Notes: generated from the letters alone by a model not told the origin. A stretch of DNA of 64,000 bases from Protopterus annectens (GCF_019279795.1 NC_056740.1:223411774-223475773); one strand, 5' to 3'; positions 23,700 through 35,850 are shown, counted from the stretch's first letter. Numbers and translations are program-made.

Positions 23700-23960
23700 T
23701 TCCAGCCCTTATTCGGCCTGTAACCACAGATGCATCAGTATTTGCTTGGGAAGCTGTGTCCTAGGCGATGAAAGACTAGGTCTTCTGGAACAAGAAAGAC
23801 AAATTACAGCACATAAATCTCAAATAAATTATGGCTCTAATAAATATTCTCAAATACCCAAGTCATTTATGGACTCCAGGCCCTCTGCTAGCAATTATAG
23901 ACAGGACCACAGTGATGTAGTACATAAACAAAGGAGAACCAAGTCCTAGCTTCTTTGCAG
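23700..23960 (+). pseudogene. DIRS F RNase H domain (broken)
   Basis: The stretch encodes TTDASVFAWEA (first catalytic Asp), a HINLK block without a clear Glu, and a YINK block after a degenerate TDN position. Stops occur between the blocks. It would remove template RNA after first-strand synthesis. Confidence 0.55.
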
Positions 23961-24329
23961 ACCAGCTATGGTAGCTTGGGATCTAGTATCTCAGTACAAT
24001 CAGTCCTTCCAAGTTGTCTAAATTCTGTCAGGGCAAAACATTGCTGCATAGAAGCTGAGCAGGACCAGGACAGTTCCTCACAAATGGAAACCGGAGCCAG
24101 TGGTACTCCAGGAATTGATCCATCTGTTGAAAACTCCTCAATTAGATCGGTTTGCCTCCAGCCACAACAGACAGTTACAGAAATTCTGCTCCAGGACTCC
24201 TTGCACACAGGCCTGGAAGACAAATGCCTTTTCATTCCCATAGACTGGAATGTTTCTGTATGAATTTTCCACACCTTCCTCTGATAACCAGAGTTCGTCT
24301 AAAGATATAGAAGAACATGCACAGGTACT

Positions 24330-25198
24330 ACAAGATGGTAATGAAATCTGCTGCTAGAAAATCATATATGGGTAAGTGGAATGATTTTTCTAGTTTGCCC
24401 AATCAAAAAACAAGACATTTTTAAGGCACAGACCCCTATGATTATGCAGTATTTGTGTGAGTTATTATCCTCTGATCTTCCTTAATCTACTGAGATTGAA
24501 CACTATATCCATTTGTCTGCCCTTAGATCCCCCTTTCTATCCTACCTCAAGACAGTTTCTGAAAGGGTTTTTGCATATCTGTTCACCTGTAAGGCAGATG
24601 GCTCCTTCTTAGTATCTTAATTTTGTAGTGGAAAAAACTTAAACTGTTTCCTTTTGAACCTGCATGTGAGACTGATATGAATTTCTTATCTTAGAAAACA
24701 GTTACTCATTGCTCAAACTTTTGCAAGAAGGGTATCTGCATTACAATCTATTATGGTGAGAATCCCTATCTCATTTTTCACAAAGATAGAGTTACTTTAA
24801 GAACAAATCCTTTTTTATGCCTAAAGCCATTTCAGAGTTTATACCGAGTCATCTTATTTGTCTGTCTGTTTTCTTTCCAGAACCTAAAAATAAGGGCGAA
24901 AGTATTTTCAACAATCTGAATGTCCACAGGCAACTCAGATACTACACTGACAGGACTGAATCTTTCAGGATTGCAGATCAGCTGTTTATTTTCTATAAAG
25001 GTAAGAAAAGGGGACAAGCAATGTCAAAACAGACAATATCTAAATGGTTGCCTCATGCCATAACTTTTTGTTATTCTCACCATAACACAATACTTTCAGG
25101 TAAAGCCAGGGTGCAATCCACTAAGGCTCTAACTACTTCTGTGAAATTCTGGAAATAGGTGGACTCTAGGAATACACTACAGGCAGCAACTTAGTCAT
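24330..25198 (+). pseudogene. DIRS F tyrosine recombinase (truncated)
   Basis: The N-terminal block (ARKSYMGKWNDF) is near 24,350. The C-terminal half is open from 24,817 with QLRYYTDRTESF and SKQTISKWLPHAITFCYSHH. The HxxR catalytic block reads QSTK, so both catalytic residues are lost. The sequence ends at LQAAT-stop just before the tyrosine box. Integrase function is excluded. Confidence 0.7.
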
Positions 25199-25720
25199 CT
25201 GCATGCACCTTTACTAAGAAGTATATGTTCAGGAAAACAATTCATTGACAGTGTGTGAGGATGAACTTTTGAAGGTTCAATTTTCTTGTCCAGGTGGGAA
25301 AGAAGGGATAAAACATTGTGTAAGGACTCCATGCACCTAGATACAGAATTTGCACAAATCAGAAAATTGCCTAGTAAAATGTGGATACCTATGATTCTGA
25401 AATAGGTAACCACTGCAGCCAGACACTTTGTAAATACAGGAGGTGCAGTAGATAGCCCAAAGAGTAATGCAGAAAACTGATAAAGCCAGACAGAGCAAAT
25501 CTCAAAAAAATCCTGAAACTGGAAGCAACAGGGATATGATGATACATGTCCTTGAGATCTAGAGTTACCATGAAACAGTGGTCTAGAACGCTTAAACACG
25601 AGGACTGAGTTTAAGGTGAGCATACTGAATTTTAGAACTTTTACAAAGATGTTTAGAAAGAACAAATCTAGGATGGGTCTGCAGAAGTACTCCTTTTTCT
25701 GTAGGAAAAAGATTCTGGAC
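25199..25720 (-). pseudogene. DIRS G reverse transcriptase (broken, partial)
   Basis: Motif A reads VTLDLKDMYHHIPV near 25,570-25,530, then YQFSALLFGLSTAPPVFTKC near 25,470. The YLDD position near 25,370 reads without the two Asp residues (ILLGNFLI wording). The reading ends in the segment following the RT core. Confidence 0.65.
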
Positions 25721-26009
25721 TAGACTCCTGTCCCTTTGTGTATTGCAGGCACTGGTTCTATGACACCTGCTTCTACCATGTGATGCAGCACTGGAGGAAA
25801 CAGCTCTGTGTGGTCTGGTGGATGTGGGAAAATTCACGGAAAGGCACAAGATTTTCTATTAACTGCCAAGAGTGTCCCCTGCAAAATATTCTCCAAACGC
25901 ATTTGTCTGAAGACAATTCACTGCCAGGATACAAGGCTGAGAGAGAACCTGTGGGAAGGAAGAAGAGAAGAAAGGAAGGGGATAAGTGGTACCCTGTGAC
26001 CTGGCACAG

Positions 26010-26900
26010 TCATTCCCTTGCAGGTGTTTGATTCTTTTTCAGATTGGAACCATTCCTGTTTAGCTTCAAAGAATTACCCTCCTGCCATTTCCTTTTGGAT
26101 CCCTGACTTTTGTTTGGCTGGGATTTCTGTTTGTTCTGCCCCTTGAAGGAAGACACCTTTGTTTGTGGAGAACTTCGGTACATGAAACATCCTAGATACC
26201 CCATGCATTAATTTGCTTTTATCATCCCACTGTTTGAGAATCTTTGTAACACAGGGCCCAAGCATCAATTCAGTATTTAAAGGTGCATTCATAATTTTGT
26301 CTTTTAAATCATCAGAGATATTCTGATTACTTAACTGAGCATACCATCGTAAAACAAGAGAAGAAGCAACATTTCTTGAGACTGTATCTGAACATCCCAA
26401 CACCTCTCAAACCATGTTTTGAAGCTTGAGTCAAATTAAAGAATTGTATTCATATTAAGTCTTTCACTCTGTGGATAAGAATGCAACAAAATCATCCAAA
26501 CTGTGCATACACACTGTACAATAAATTTCCACATATAGCCTTGGTAATTTAACATTCTAAAGGCTAGATTACTAGAAAATGGCATCCTTTTGCCCCGAAG
26601 ATCTAATAATTTATCCTCTGTATCAGGGGGGTGTTGAATTAGATGGAGCCAATGACTTTTTATTTGAGCAGGCAGATGGGGAGACTGCAGCTAGGTCAGC
26701 AGTCAAATGAGAAGAGAGATGTGTCATAACTGAAGAGATCCTATATTTTCTCGGAGCCATTTTAAGGACTCCTGGAATAAATACTGGTATCCTGCAGGCA
26801 GCTTTATAAACATCTTCCAAGGTCAGTAAGAGAAGGGGGATAGTCACAGATTCAAGTATCTAATTCTCTAGAAGGTCCTATACGCTGAGCTCTGGGGTAG
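26010..26900 (-). pseudogene. DIRS G gag-like region (partial)
   Basis: The 26,403-26,074 frame contains NISDDLKDKIMNAPLN and LGPCVTKILKQWDDKSKLM, equivalent to the NLSDHVKTRILDAPLQ region of DIRS A. A second frame, 26,847-26,623, covers the upstream part. Confidence 0.6.
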
Positions 26901-27109
26901 TTCCAGAATGCTGTCAAGCAAAAACATCACAAAATCTAGCAATCATTTGAGGAAAAGTGAACAACTGTCTGGACTTCAGCTTAGGTTCACCTTCCAAAGA
27001 ATCAAGAGTGAGTGGACTCAGTGTCAACTATGAAATCACCAATGCCTTCTTCAGATTCCTCATCATTTTCTGTAACAGAAAGGTCTCTAACCAAACTAGA
27101 ATTAGGGAG

Positions 27110-27550
27110 CACAACCATCAGATTTAGCTGTCTGCAGAACACTCAACCACATCAGCCTTACAAACAGCTATAATATGATTATCAGCTGTATGATAAAGCT
27201 TCTGTTTCTTCTCTAAATAAAATATATGGGTAAAGAGTATTGTATCTGGCAAGGGAGTCTCTTACCATGGACTACTCAGGGTAAGGTTCTCCCATACCTG
27301 CACCAGGTACTGGGACAGCCTTGCAGGATGTGTCTAACCCCGTTCCATAGTGGCTGGCAAAGCTAGACTAAAGGGAGATGGGTCAAAAGGCAAGTGGTCT
27401 GCAAGCTAAGCAGCGGCTCTAGCAGACCTATTAATTGTAGGTTGAGGCATATTTTAGTTTGTTTTTTTTCTTTTCAGGTGCAACCGGATTTGATGGGGGG
27501 CACCAGAGTTACAATTCCTCATAACACCAGCCAGAATAATAAAAGTATAT
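27110..27550. other. unassigned DNA between two DIRS copies
   Basis: This is either the remaining 5' end of DIRS G or unrelated DNA. No inverted terminal repeat was recognised. Confidence 0.4.
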
Positions 27551-27991
27551 TTGTAATTGTGTAAGTAAACTTACTATAAAAGAAGATGTTTGAATGAACA
27601 CTGTTGCAGTAGCCTTAGCTATATGGGTTATATCCTGCATAAGATATAACAGCTGGACAGCTTCCAAAAGTTCAGTGTGCCTTTCAAGAACCCATACTGT
27701 CAGTCAGCTTGAGCTGAATATTAAGACAGGCTTTAGCACCAAGCCCTTCACAGATTTCATACCAAGAGAGAAGGGGAGGCTGAACCCTGAAAGGACAATG
27801 CTAGGAACAACAAAAAATTAATGTCCACACCCAGGCATAAGCAACACATCAAAAAGCAAGGGGGGTGGAGGAAGGAAATGGCTACTGCAACAGTAATAAT
27901 TTGAGAATTTACTGTTAAGATACTTTTGCTTACACCGCTGTACTATGTTCATCATACTGATCACTGCTGCAATAGCCTTAGCTATATGGGT
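27551..27991. repeat. DIRS C terminal repeat and internal complementary region
   Basis: CTGTTGCAGTAGCCTTAGCTATATGGGTTA occurs near 27,602 and CTGCTGCAATAGCCTTAGCT near 27,963. Between them, 27,880-27,945 is complementary to the outer end at 27,551-27,625. This end/end junction copied inside the element is the hallmark of DIRS replication through a circle. Confidence 0.7.
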
Positions 27992-28007
27992 AGATTTCCC
28001 TAGCTTA

Positions 28008-29015
28008 TTACATTTGTGAGGTGGAAAAAGAAAAAGAGTTCAGGAGCTCCTGGAGAATGGCCCTATGAAAGCCAGCTCTAGAACTACAAAAGTAATCAAG
28101 CTTATAGTGCTTTGTAAAAGTATGTACAGAGGACCAGGTAGCAGCTGCTACAATACTTCTAGAATTCAACCCATTCCAAATAGCCATAGACAAAGCCAAG
28201 GCCCTAGTAAAGTGGGCCTTGTCCCTGGCTGGAACAGACTTTTCATGGAGAGTATAACAAAAGGCAATAAATAGCCTTAGACAACTACTTGGAAATAATC
28301 TGTTTTGATGCAAGTTGTCCCTTCTTTTTACCTTAACAAGAAATAAACAATTGATCTGAAAATCAGAAAGATTTAGTTCTGCCAAACCAGTACTAAAGTT
28401 ATCTGTGGAAATCCAAGGTGTGTAGTATTCTTTCTCCCTCATTTTTAAGTTCAGGGAAGAAAAGGTGGAGATGGATAGTTGGCTTAAAGTAAACTCAGAT
28501 ACCACTCTAGGAATAAAAGGATTAGTTCCCAAAGAAACCCTGCCTCTGTGGAAAATTAGATAGAGCTGACTCAACATAAGAACTTGCAACTTGGATACCC
28601 TTCTTGTAGAGGTCAGAGCAATCAGTAAAAGTGTTTTCCATATTAAGAATCTCTAGTCAGCTAGGTTAGCTGGTTCAAATGGAGCAAGTGTTAGCTTCTT
28701 TAACACATAGTTAAGATCCCACGGAAGGGCCACCATTTTTTTGGAGGCCTCTTATGCAAAACCCCTTTCAAAAACATTTGACATGAAGATGTAGTGACTG
28801 AAATGGCCAATAAATGAACCTTGACAGAGGAGGAAAAAAGGCCACAGGATAGTAACTCACACAATACTGTAAAACCACACAACAACTAGCCCTAAATGGG
28901 TGCTGGTTATGTTGTTAGCACCAGCTAGAAAACTTTTTCTATTTGCCAATATATACCAATATATAATTTTCTAGTAGTAGGCTTTCTTGCCTCCATTAGT
29001 ACCTGTTGTACATCC
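28008..29015 (-). pseudogene. DIRS C tyrosine recombinase (largest recombinase frame with intact tyrosine box)
   Basis: The N-terminal block MEARKPTTRKLY is near 29,000. The first catalytic Arg is in RRVSKL near 28,600, where the usual Glu is Lys. A 193-residue open frame (28,589-28,008) then carries HFTR (His and second Arg) and ATWSSVHTFTKHYKL with the candidate nucleophile Tyr. The stretch between the N-terminal block and the open frame contains breaks, so the copy is still a pseudogene. It keeps more of the catalytic set than copies A, D, E or F. Confidence 0.7.
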
Positions 29016-29264
29016 ACAGTAAACAGGTTCCTAAAGGGAATTAAGACCTTATCATCCAGGGAGTCAGCTGAAATTGCTTGGGGGGGTGGGGTGTTATCAA
29101 ACATGTCCGATCTTGTCTGAGAAAATCCATTCTGTGAAGATGTTTGTGGTAATTGCACCTGGCCATTTCCAAAACAAGGGAAAAGCACTGTTGCCTGGGC
29201 CAGAAGGGAGACACCACAATGATCTTGGTGGATTCCTTCAGAATTTTCAGAAGTATCCTGGACA

Positions 29265-29690
29265 TCAGCAGAAGGGGAGGAAAAGCATACAAGAAAATTC
29301 CTGTCCAAGGAAAAGAAAAGGAATCTGTCTTCCAGACCATCTTGAAGGGAGTTCTGAACAAAATTTTGCCAGCTGATTGTTCAGACTGGATGCAAACAGC
29401 TCTTCTGGAGGAACTCCCCATAGATAGATCAAATCTTGGAAGACCTCCCTCCTCAATCTCCATTCATAAGGGTCTGTCCTTATTCTGCACAGCTTGTCTA
29501 CCACACAGTTTTGCTCTGACGCAATGTAGGATGCCTCTAGAGTAAAATTGTGCTTTGAAGCTATATCACAATTTAATATGGCTAGTCTGCAAAGGGGGTA
29601 TTGACCTGGTTCCCCCCTTGCTTGTTGACATACCAAGTGACGTGGTACTGTCTGCAACAACTTGAAACTATGGAAAAATGTGGATGCCAT
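29265..29690 (-). pseudogene. DIRS C RNase H end and connector (partial)
   Basis: The open frame contains VCQQARGEPGQYPLCR, the stretch after the last RNase H block, then LRIRTDPYEWRLR and LWGVPPEELFASSLNNQLAK, matching the DPHEWKL and DLFASP connector of DIRS A and B. The N-terminal RNase H residues are missing, consistent with an internal deletion. Confidence 0.6.
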
Positions 29691-29860
29691 GTAGCTAGCA
29701 ATGAGGTATAACTAGAGTTAGACACTGTGAACACTTTCAGTGGAGTGGACAGACCAAAGGGTACGGCAGAGAACTGATGATGTGATCCACATGAAGAAAT
29801 CCTTAAGAAACCCCAGAAGTCTGGATGAATAGCGAAGTGATGACAAGCATCTTTTAAATA

Positions 29861-30280
29861 TTAAAGTTATGTACTCATCATAATTAGGCCATCTGTGTTG
29901 TTTATTTTCATTCTTCCTCAACTTATGGGTTATGGATCCAATCAACAGATCTGACTTGGCTGCATTCTACAGACTTCAGAACCAACTCTCAAGCCCTTCC
30001 CTCTATCCATAATGCCCTAGTCTGTCCCCAATACCACAGATCAAGTTTGCTGCTGTAAAGATTTCAATGCATAACAGAAGAGGAAAATTAGAGCAGGGCT
30101 CAAACCCAGCACTACAGGTTCCAAAAAAAAAATCCATCACGTCACTCCAGAAGATGACAGGAAGGGGGAAGAAGGGAGGGGTGTTGAGTAAGAATGAAAA
30201 TGGACACAGATATTGATTTATGGTGGGTACATAACTTTAATGTCTGATGTTGTCCTTTTCATTCTTCCTTAACGTATGGG
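29861..30280. repeat. DIRS D 3' terminus and internal complementary region
   Basis: TTAAAGTTATGTAC at 29,861 is mirrored by GTACATAACTTTAA ending at 30,240. The inverted match extends through the AATGAAAATGGACA-like block near 30,192-30,206. Directly after comes GTTGTCCTTTTCATTCTTCC, the inner copy of the right-hand end. G+C is low and no coding sequence is present. Confidence 0.75.
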
Positions 30281-30286
30281 ACAGAG

Positions 30287-31320
30287 TCACCAGCTATATA
30301 AATCTTGGGTGGCCCTCTTGGAAGGATATTCCGGAGAACTACTGAACCAAAGGCTTCTGCTTCTGGAATTTAAGTCCAACTTGTAATGAGTAATAAAAGT
30401 ATGAACATTAGTCCATGTGACTGCTGCACAAATATCATCAATGAAAGTTGTACAGTAGAAGGAAGATGAGGTGGCCATGGATATAGATGAATGGGCCTTA
30501 GGTGGTTTTGGTAGGGAGAGACCTTGCTGAGAATAAATCCAGGAAATGCAATTAGTTATCCATTTGGCCAGTGTAACTCTAGAAACTGGAGAACCCAGCT
30601 GACTCAGAGAAAAGGAGACAAACTGCATGTCTGTGTTTTCTGAATTCTTTAGTTCTGTGCATGTAGAAACATAATTGTTTATGCTCATCAAAAAGATGTA
30701 GCATATATTCTCCTTTGTTTGAAAATTTTGGAAAGAAGCCTGGTAACTGAATGGTTTATTTTATTTGATGCAGAAGCCGCTTTTGGTAGGAAAGAAGGAC
30801 TGGTTCATAAGGAAACCCTATCTTTATGAAAACAATGTATGGGGCTTTTGATGAAAAAGCCTGGAGTTCAGAAATCCTTTTAGCAGATGTAATAGCAACT
30901 AAAAAGTGTTTTCCAAGACAAGAATTTTATGTGAGATTTTGCTGAAGGTTCAAAGGGTTGCTGAGTTAAGCCTTGCAGTACCTACTCTCAAGTCTCAGGG
31001 AGGTGATGAATCTTTCACTGGAGGTCTGAGCAGGAAGATACCCTTCAGAAAGGCCTTACATAATTTGGAAACAGCCAAGCAAGAAGCATTATCTCCTGAG
31101 TGAAAGTTTAACACGGCTGCCAACTGTACTTTGACTGTGGAAAAACTAGCACTTTCATTAAAAAAGAGGAACTAAAAACTCTAATACAGACAAAATAGGG
31201 GAAGTAAAGGGATCAATGCCATTTTTCAAGGCCCAAACTGAAAATCATTTCCAACTGCTCTTGTAAATCCTCTTAGTGGAATCTTTCTGTGATGACAAAA
31301 GAATATTATGAACCAGGGAA
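30287..31320 (-). pseudogene. DIRS D tyrosine recombinase (broken)
   Basis: The N-terminal block LLSSQKDSTKRIYKSSW is near 31,290. The first catalytic Arg is kept (SAKRISEL near 30,890). The HxxR block reads HSSI, so the second Arg is lost. The tyrosine box VTWTNVHTFITHYKLD near 30,400 is intact. Frames are split, and the last 134 residues are open. Confidence 0.7.
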
Positions 31321-31904
31321 GACAGCCTGGGCTGTCTAGCTGTCAACATAACTGGAGAAGGCATGTGGTTAATTTGACGGCTGGAATATTGGGATGTTTT
31401 ATACCCAAGGGATGTAACAGGAGATCTGGAATGTGCTCTGGTATTTAAGGAGGACAAAGAAGACAAGACCAAAAAAAGGGGAACCAGACTTGGTGAGGCC
31501 ATAAGGGAGCAATAAGGATAGCCATGCTCTTCAACTGACTGGCTTTCTGTAAAAAGTTTGGAATTAGGGATACTGGGGGATAAGCATAAAGAAGACCCAA
31601 GGGCCAAACATGGACTAGAGCATCTGTCAGTGACCTCCCCTGGAGGGGGAATCAGGGTAAAGTACTTGCTGTATTTGTTGTTGTGGGGAGAGGAAAAGAG
31701 GTCGCAGCAAGGTTGACCCCATTCACAAAAAATTTTCTCCACCACTGATTGATTGAAATACCACCCATAAGACATCAAAATGGACCTGCTGACTTTGTCC
31801 ACCAGTACGATGGATTTCCCCAGAATGTGCTTTGCCACTAGAAAGTGGTTGGAGGACATCACCCACTGCCACACTTTCACAGCATCTCAACAGACGGGAT
31901 AAGA

Positions 31905-32160
31905 TCAAGTTCCACCTTTTTTGTTGATATACCAGACTACAGACATGTTGTTGGTTTGAAATGCAATGGCCCCTAGTGGGAGAACATCTTGAAAAGCCTG
32001 CAATGTTAGAAGAATTGCTCTCATCTCTAGGACACTGATGCAGGAATTGGCCTCTTGGGGGGAATCACATGCCTTGGACTGCTCTTCCCAAAAAATGGCC
32101 CTCCACCCCACTTGAGAGGTGTCAGTGGTTACTGTGGCTATGGGGCGGGGGGGGGGGGAC
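31905..32160 (-). pseudogene. DIRS D RNase H domain (broken)
   Basis: The TTDTSQVGWRA block, LEMRAILLTLQAF (the Glu helix) and FQTNNMSVVWYINKKGG are readable. The Asp of the usual TDN block is Asn here, so one of the metal-binding acids is lost. Confidence 0.65.
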
Positions 32161-32499
32161 AGAACAAAGGAGCGACTTATGAGAGTCTCTTTCTAATGGA
32201 TCCACCACTTAAGATGGTCTCTGCATACCTGAGCGAGTCTGACTGGATAAGAAATAGGCTGTTGAAGAACAGACCACTGAACAGCTAGAGTCCATTACAG
32301 AACACACATATAGTAACATGCTAAGAGGACTAAAACTAAAGATGCTGCCATGAACCCCAGAACCTGCAGAACTAGCCTGGTGGGAGGAACAGCATGAGAA
32401 ATGATTTTTTTTAACCTGGGACATGACTGTGGTCACATGATGCAAGGGTAGAGAAGCAGTCTGACTTACAGTATTCAGATGAGCACAACTCTGAACTAG

Positions 32500-33130
32500 T
32501 AGTAACTTTCATTTGGGCATGGTGACTGTAATGCCTAAAGACTGACAAATTTGGAGCAAACAGTTCCTGGTCTGTTGTAGGAGATGCCTGGTTGGAGTGG
32601 CGAGAAGCCAATCAGCTAAGTACAGAAACACCCAGAATCCTTGCAGTCTCAAGCAAGCTGCTACTACTGCCATACATTTGGTAAACACTCTGAGGATTGT
32701 AGTGAGACCACAGGACAAGGGGTCTGAACTGATAGTTACTGGCTCCCAGCCCAAACAGCAAGTGTCTTCTGGAACATCTGTCTTTTTTATTTTAGTACAT
32801 ATCCCGAAGATTGATTGAGCATATCCAGTCATCCTTGTGTAAAAGAGGTAGGATGGACTGAACCATGACCATTCAGAACTTTGACTTCTTCACATATTGG
32901 TTCAGGCTGCTTAGATCCAAACTTGATATTCGGTCCCTTGTCTTTCTTGGCACTAAAAGGACCTCAAGTAAGTTCTGAATTCTCTTTGGTCTGCTGGGAC
33001 CTCTTGGATGACTGTTTTGTTTAACAGCTTCTGAATTTCTTGAGCTACAGCATCTCTCTAACTGGGTGGAACTTTGGGAAGCTTGTTTCTCATGGGAAGC
33101 AGTGTTTGAAAAAGTAGTATAAAGTAACCT
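32500..33130 (-). pseudogene. DIRS D reverse transcriptase (broken)
   Basis: Motif blocks follow DIRS A in order. The catalytic box near 32,605-32,620 reads YLAD (LYLADW), with the first Asp changed to Ala. Upstream frames hold the KLPKVPPS and FTKCMAVV equivalents. It cannot be active as encoded. Confidence 0.65.
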
Positions 33131-33599
33131 CTTGATACTATGTTTAGCAGACAAATAACTTTTGTTGTAGTAGCACAGGCATCTGGGTGCAAGGGCAAAC
33201 ATCTCTTGACTACCTCCAGAGGTGGGCAGACGGGCAGCACTTCAGGAGCACTGAAAAGGGTCTATCCAGAAAAGAATCTCAGAAGCCTTAATATTGCGGA
33301 TCTCCCCTGCCATGAGGCCAATGTCTTCTATTTGAACTCCCTCCTCTGATTCTGAGGGATTTATCTCTGTGTGAATCCTGGAAAGATCCCTGGGATTTGT
33401 GGAGCCACATTTTCTTGCCTCCTCTTTGATTCCTTTAAAAGGATTACTGAGGGGTAGAAAAGCAAATCCCTGTTGCAGACAGAGTCTTTCCTTCTTCTTC
33501 ACTACAAGAAAGTTTTTCTATCACAGAGGGGCCAAACAAAGAAATTCCATCAAAGGGAGCACTGATGAAAGAAGACTTTAAGGGTTCCACAAAGTTGCA

Positions 33600-34433
33600 A
33601 GTCACATCTAGGCATGTCTCCTTACAGCAATGCCTGAACCAGCAGCCCATGTGATACCTTTCCAAGCATGTAAAATTAGCCTCATGGATGCATTCAATAG
33701 AGATAAAAGAGTGCCCAGCTGTGAGGATGATGTTTTACAATCCTCTGGAGACATGGACTCTAAGACAGACTTTGAGGATTCCTTGGTCAAATCTCTCTGT
33801 AGTCTAGTAAAGTGTGAAAACAGTTCAGTGACCACAAGGCAAAGGTCACCGATGCAAATACACACTTTCCAAACCTGTCCAATGCCCTAGACTTTCTGTT
33901 TTGTGGGTGGACAGAGGAGCTCTATTCAGCGAGCTCCTTCTTGGCAGCTGCCATCAGGAGGACTGAAAAATCTCTGAAATTCCTTGAATCAAATTACCCC
34001 TTTCATTACACTTTTTGATAATTTCTGCAGCAGAGGGACCAAAAGCTAAATCTCTGTCAAAAGGAGACTTTAAAATCTTAGTTTTCAGATCATCTGTGAG
34101 GTTCTGAGAATGTAGCCAGGTAAACCTGGTCAAAACTGTACCAGTGGCCATAGCCCTGGAAGATGAATTAACTAAGTCATATGTACACTGCAAACAATGA
34201 GTACTGACTCGTACATCGGAAGAAACTAAATTATTTAAAGCAGATATTCCTCACCAAAAGAAAGTGCAGAAAAAACATTTCTCACACTTTCACAATTAGT
34301 CAGAATAAACTTTAATGTATGAGCCTGACAATTCAAAATTCTGAAACTCAAAGTTGCAAAAGCATACACTTTTTTCTGATACTTATCAATAATCTTTCCA
34401 TCCTTGTCAGAAAGAGTAGAACTGAAATTAATT
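33600..34433 (-). pseudogene. DIRS D gag-like region (partial)
   Basis: The 34,193-33,954 frame contains AMATGTVLTRFTWL, NLTDDLKTKILKSPFD and LAFGPSAAEIIKKCNE, equivalent to the gag C-terminal half of DIRS A. The RALDRWGKK-type segment lies near 34,390-34,340. The N-terminal zinc-binding-like part is absent because of the truncation at 34,433. Confidence 0.65.
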
Positions 34434-34857
34434 ATAAGTTATGTACTTCACCATAATTTGGCATTTGCGTTGTCCATTTTAATTCTTCCTCAAAAATGGG
34501 TTCAGATCCAAACCTCGGATCCGATTCGGCCACATATACTAGACTTTGGATCCAGCTCTCGACCTCCTCCTCCTACCCACAATGCCCTATTCTGTCCCCA
34601 TAACCTCAGATTAAGTTTACTGCCTAATTTTTCACTTGTCCAAGAAAGATAAAAATAGACAGAAGGAAGGATAGAGCTCAAACCTGGAAATGAATGGTTC
34701 CAAATGCAGTCTAATATGTACTTCCAGGAGTGACAGGGATGGGGGACAGATGGGAGAGGAGGTGAGGAAGAGTGAAAATGGACAACACAGATGCCAAGTT
34801 ATGGTAAGTACATAACTTATCTCTAGTGTTGTCCTTTTCATTCTTCCTCACAAATGG
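34434..34857. repeat. DIRS E 3' terminus and internal complementary region
   Basis: ATAAGTTATGTACTTCACCA (34,434) is complementary to TGGTAAGTACATAACTTAT (34,802-34,820). The inverted match runs on through AAAATGGACAACACAGATGC (about 34,776-34,795). The second half, GTTGTCCTTTTCATTCTTCC, follows at once. Confidence 0.8.
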
Positions 34858-34894
34858 GCAGAGTCCTCAACTATGTAGCCCACAAGAGGCCCTC

Positions 34895-35850
34895 ATGAAA
34901 AGACATGCCGGAGCACTGTCAAACCAAAAGATGTTCCGCTTTTGGATATGATGCCCAACTACTAATGTGTAACAAATGTATGAGTCTTTGACCAAGTAGC
35001 TGCACCATAAATGTCATCAATGGAGGTCCTTGACCAAAAGATGGATGAAGTAGCCATTGACGGAGTTGAATGAGTTTGAGGAGGTCTTGGTAAATTTAGT
35101 CCTTTTTGAGAATAAACCAATGAAATGCAGCCAGCAATTCATTTAGCTCGAGTAACTTTGGATATTGCTTGTCCCAAGTAATTAGGGGGGAAAGATATAA
35201 AAAGCTGATCTGACTCCCTGAACTGTTTTGTTCTGTGTGGATAAAAATGTAGTTGTCTGTACACATCAAGGAGATGCTATTTTCCGACTCCACTTTAGGC
35301 AGAAAGGAAGGGTTAGTCCATAGAGAAACCCTGTCTTTATGAAAAACAATGTAAGTGGGCCTTAGCTGATAGAGCCTGAAGTTCAGAAATTCTTTTTGCC
35401 GAAGTTATACCTGCCAAGATCGTTTTCCATGAAAGAGATTTCAGATTACATTTGTCTGCTGATTCAAAAGGCTTCTGAGTGAAACCTTGACGGACCACAG
35501 TAAGGTCCCAAGGAGGAGAAGGATACATTTTTGGGGGTCTGAGAAGAAAAATGCCCTTCATGAAGGCCTTAAATAATATAGAAGAAGCTAGAGAAAGAGA
35601 TGTATTTCCTGAATGGACATTTGAAATTGCTTCCAACTGAAGTTTAACTGTTGAGAAACAGACCCCTTCTTTAAAAAGAATTGTTAGAAAAAGAAAAATG
35701 GCAGAAGTTGGGGGTGAAAAACAGTCAATATTCTGGCTAGAAGCTCAAACACAGAATCTTTTTCATTTATTTCGTAGATTTTCTTGGTAGAAGATTTCCG
35801 GGAGGCCAAAATAATATCATGAACTGAGGAAGAAAGCCTAGACTGTCTAA
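34895..35850 (-). pseudogene. DIRS E tyrosine recombinase (broken at the nucleophile)
   Basis: The N-terminal block LASRKSSTKKIYE is near 35,810. The first Arg is kept in SAKRISEL near 35,400. In the tyrosine box near 34,980 the reading is AATWSKTHTFVTH followed by two stop codons, the first replacing the catalytic Tyr codon. The remaining frames are interrupted. Confidence 0.65.

Larger units (their letters stand above)
21040..25198 (+). mobile_element. DIRS-type retrotransposon, plus strand, 3'-truncated (DIRS F)
   Basis: The order is gag-like region, RT, RNase H and tyrosine recombinase on the plus strand, as in the other DIRS copies but inverted. The element stops at about 25,198, inside the recombinase C-terminus just before the tyrosine box, where it meets the minus-strand copy G. 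No terminal repeat or internal complementary region was found at either end, and the 5' edge is uncertain. Stops are frequent in every domain. A G15 run lies in the gag-like region (21,413-21,427). Confidence 0.75.
25199..27110 (-). mobile_element. DIRS-type retrotransposon, minus strand, 3'-truncated (DIRS G)
   Basis: The minus strand has a gag-like region (about 27,100-26,010) followed by RT (about 25,720-25,199). RNase H and recombinase are absent, because the element is cut where it meets plus-strand DIRS F. No 5' terminal repeat was identified; 27,110-27,470 may still be its 5' part. Confidence 0.7.
27551..29860 (-). mobile_element. DIRS-type retrotransposon, minus strand, 5'-truncated (DIRS C)
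   Basis: The 3' end is complete: a terminal repeat at about 27,551-27,650, an internal complementary region at about 27,880-27,991, and then recombinase and RNase H. The complementary region first matches the reverse complement of the outer end and then carries GCTGCAATAGCCTTAGCTAT, the inner terminal sequence. The 5' side stops at about 29,860 inside RT (HHQFSAVPFGLSTPL wording near 29,770), exactly where the 3' terminus of DIRS D begins. Part of RT is also deleted near 29,700. Confidence 0.75.
29861..34433 (-). mobile_element. DIRS-type retrotransposon, minus strand, 5'-truncated (DIRS D)
   Basis: A 3' terminus at 29,861, an internal complementary region at about 30,185-30,280, recombinase, RNase H, RT and most of gag lie in order on the minus strand. 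It is the same subfamily as DIRS E, judged by the shared terminus wording TTATGTACTYCA...TTCATTCTTCCTCA. It ends inside gag at 34,433, where the DIRS E terminus starts. Confidence 0.8.
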
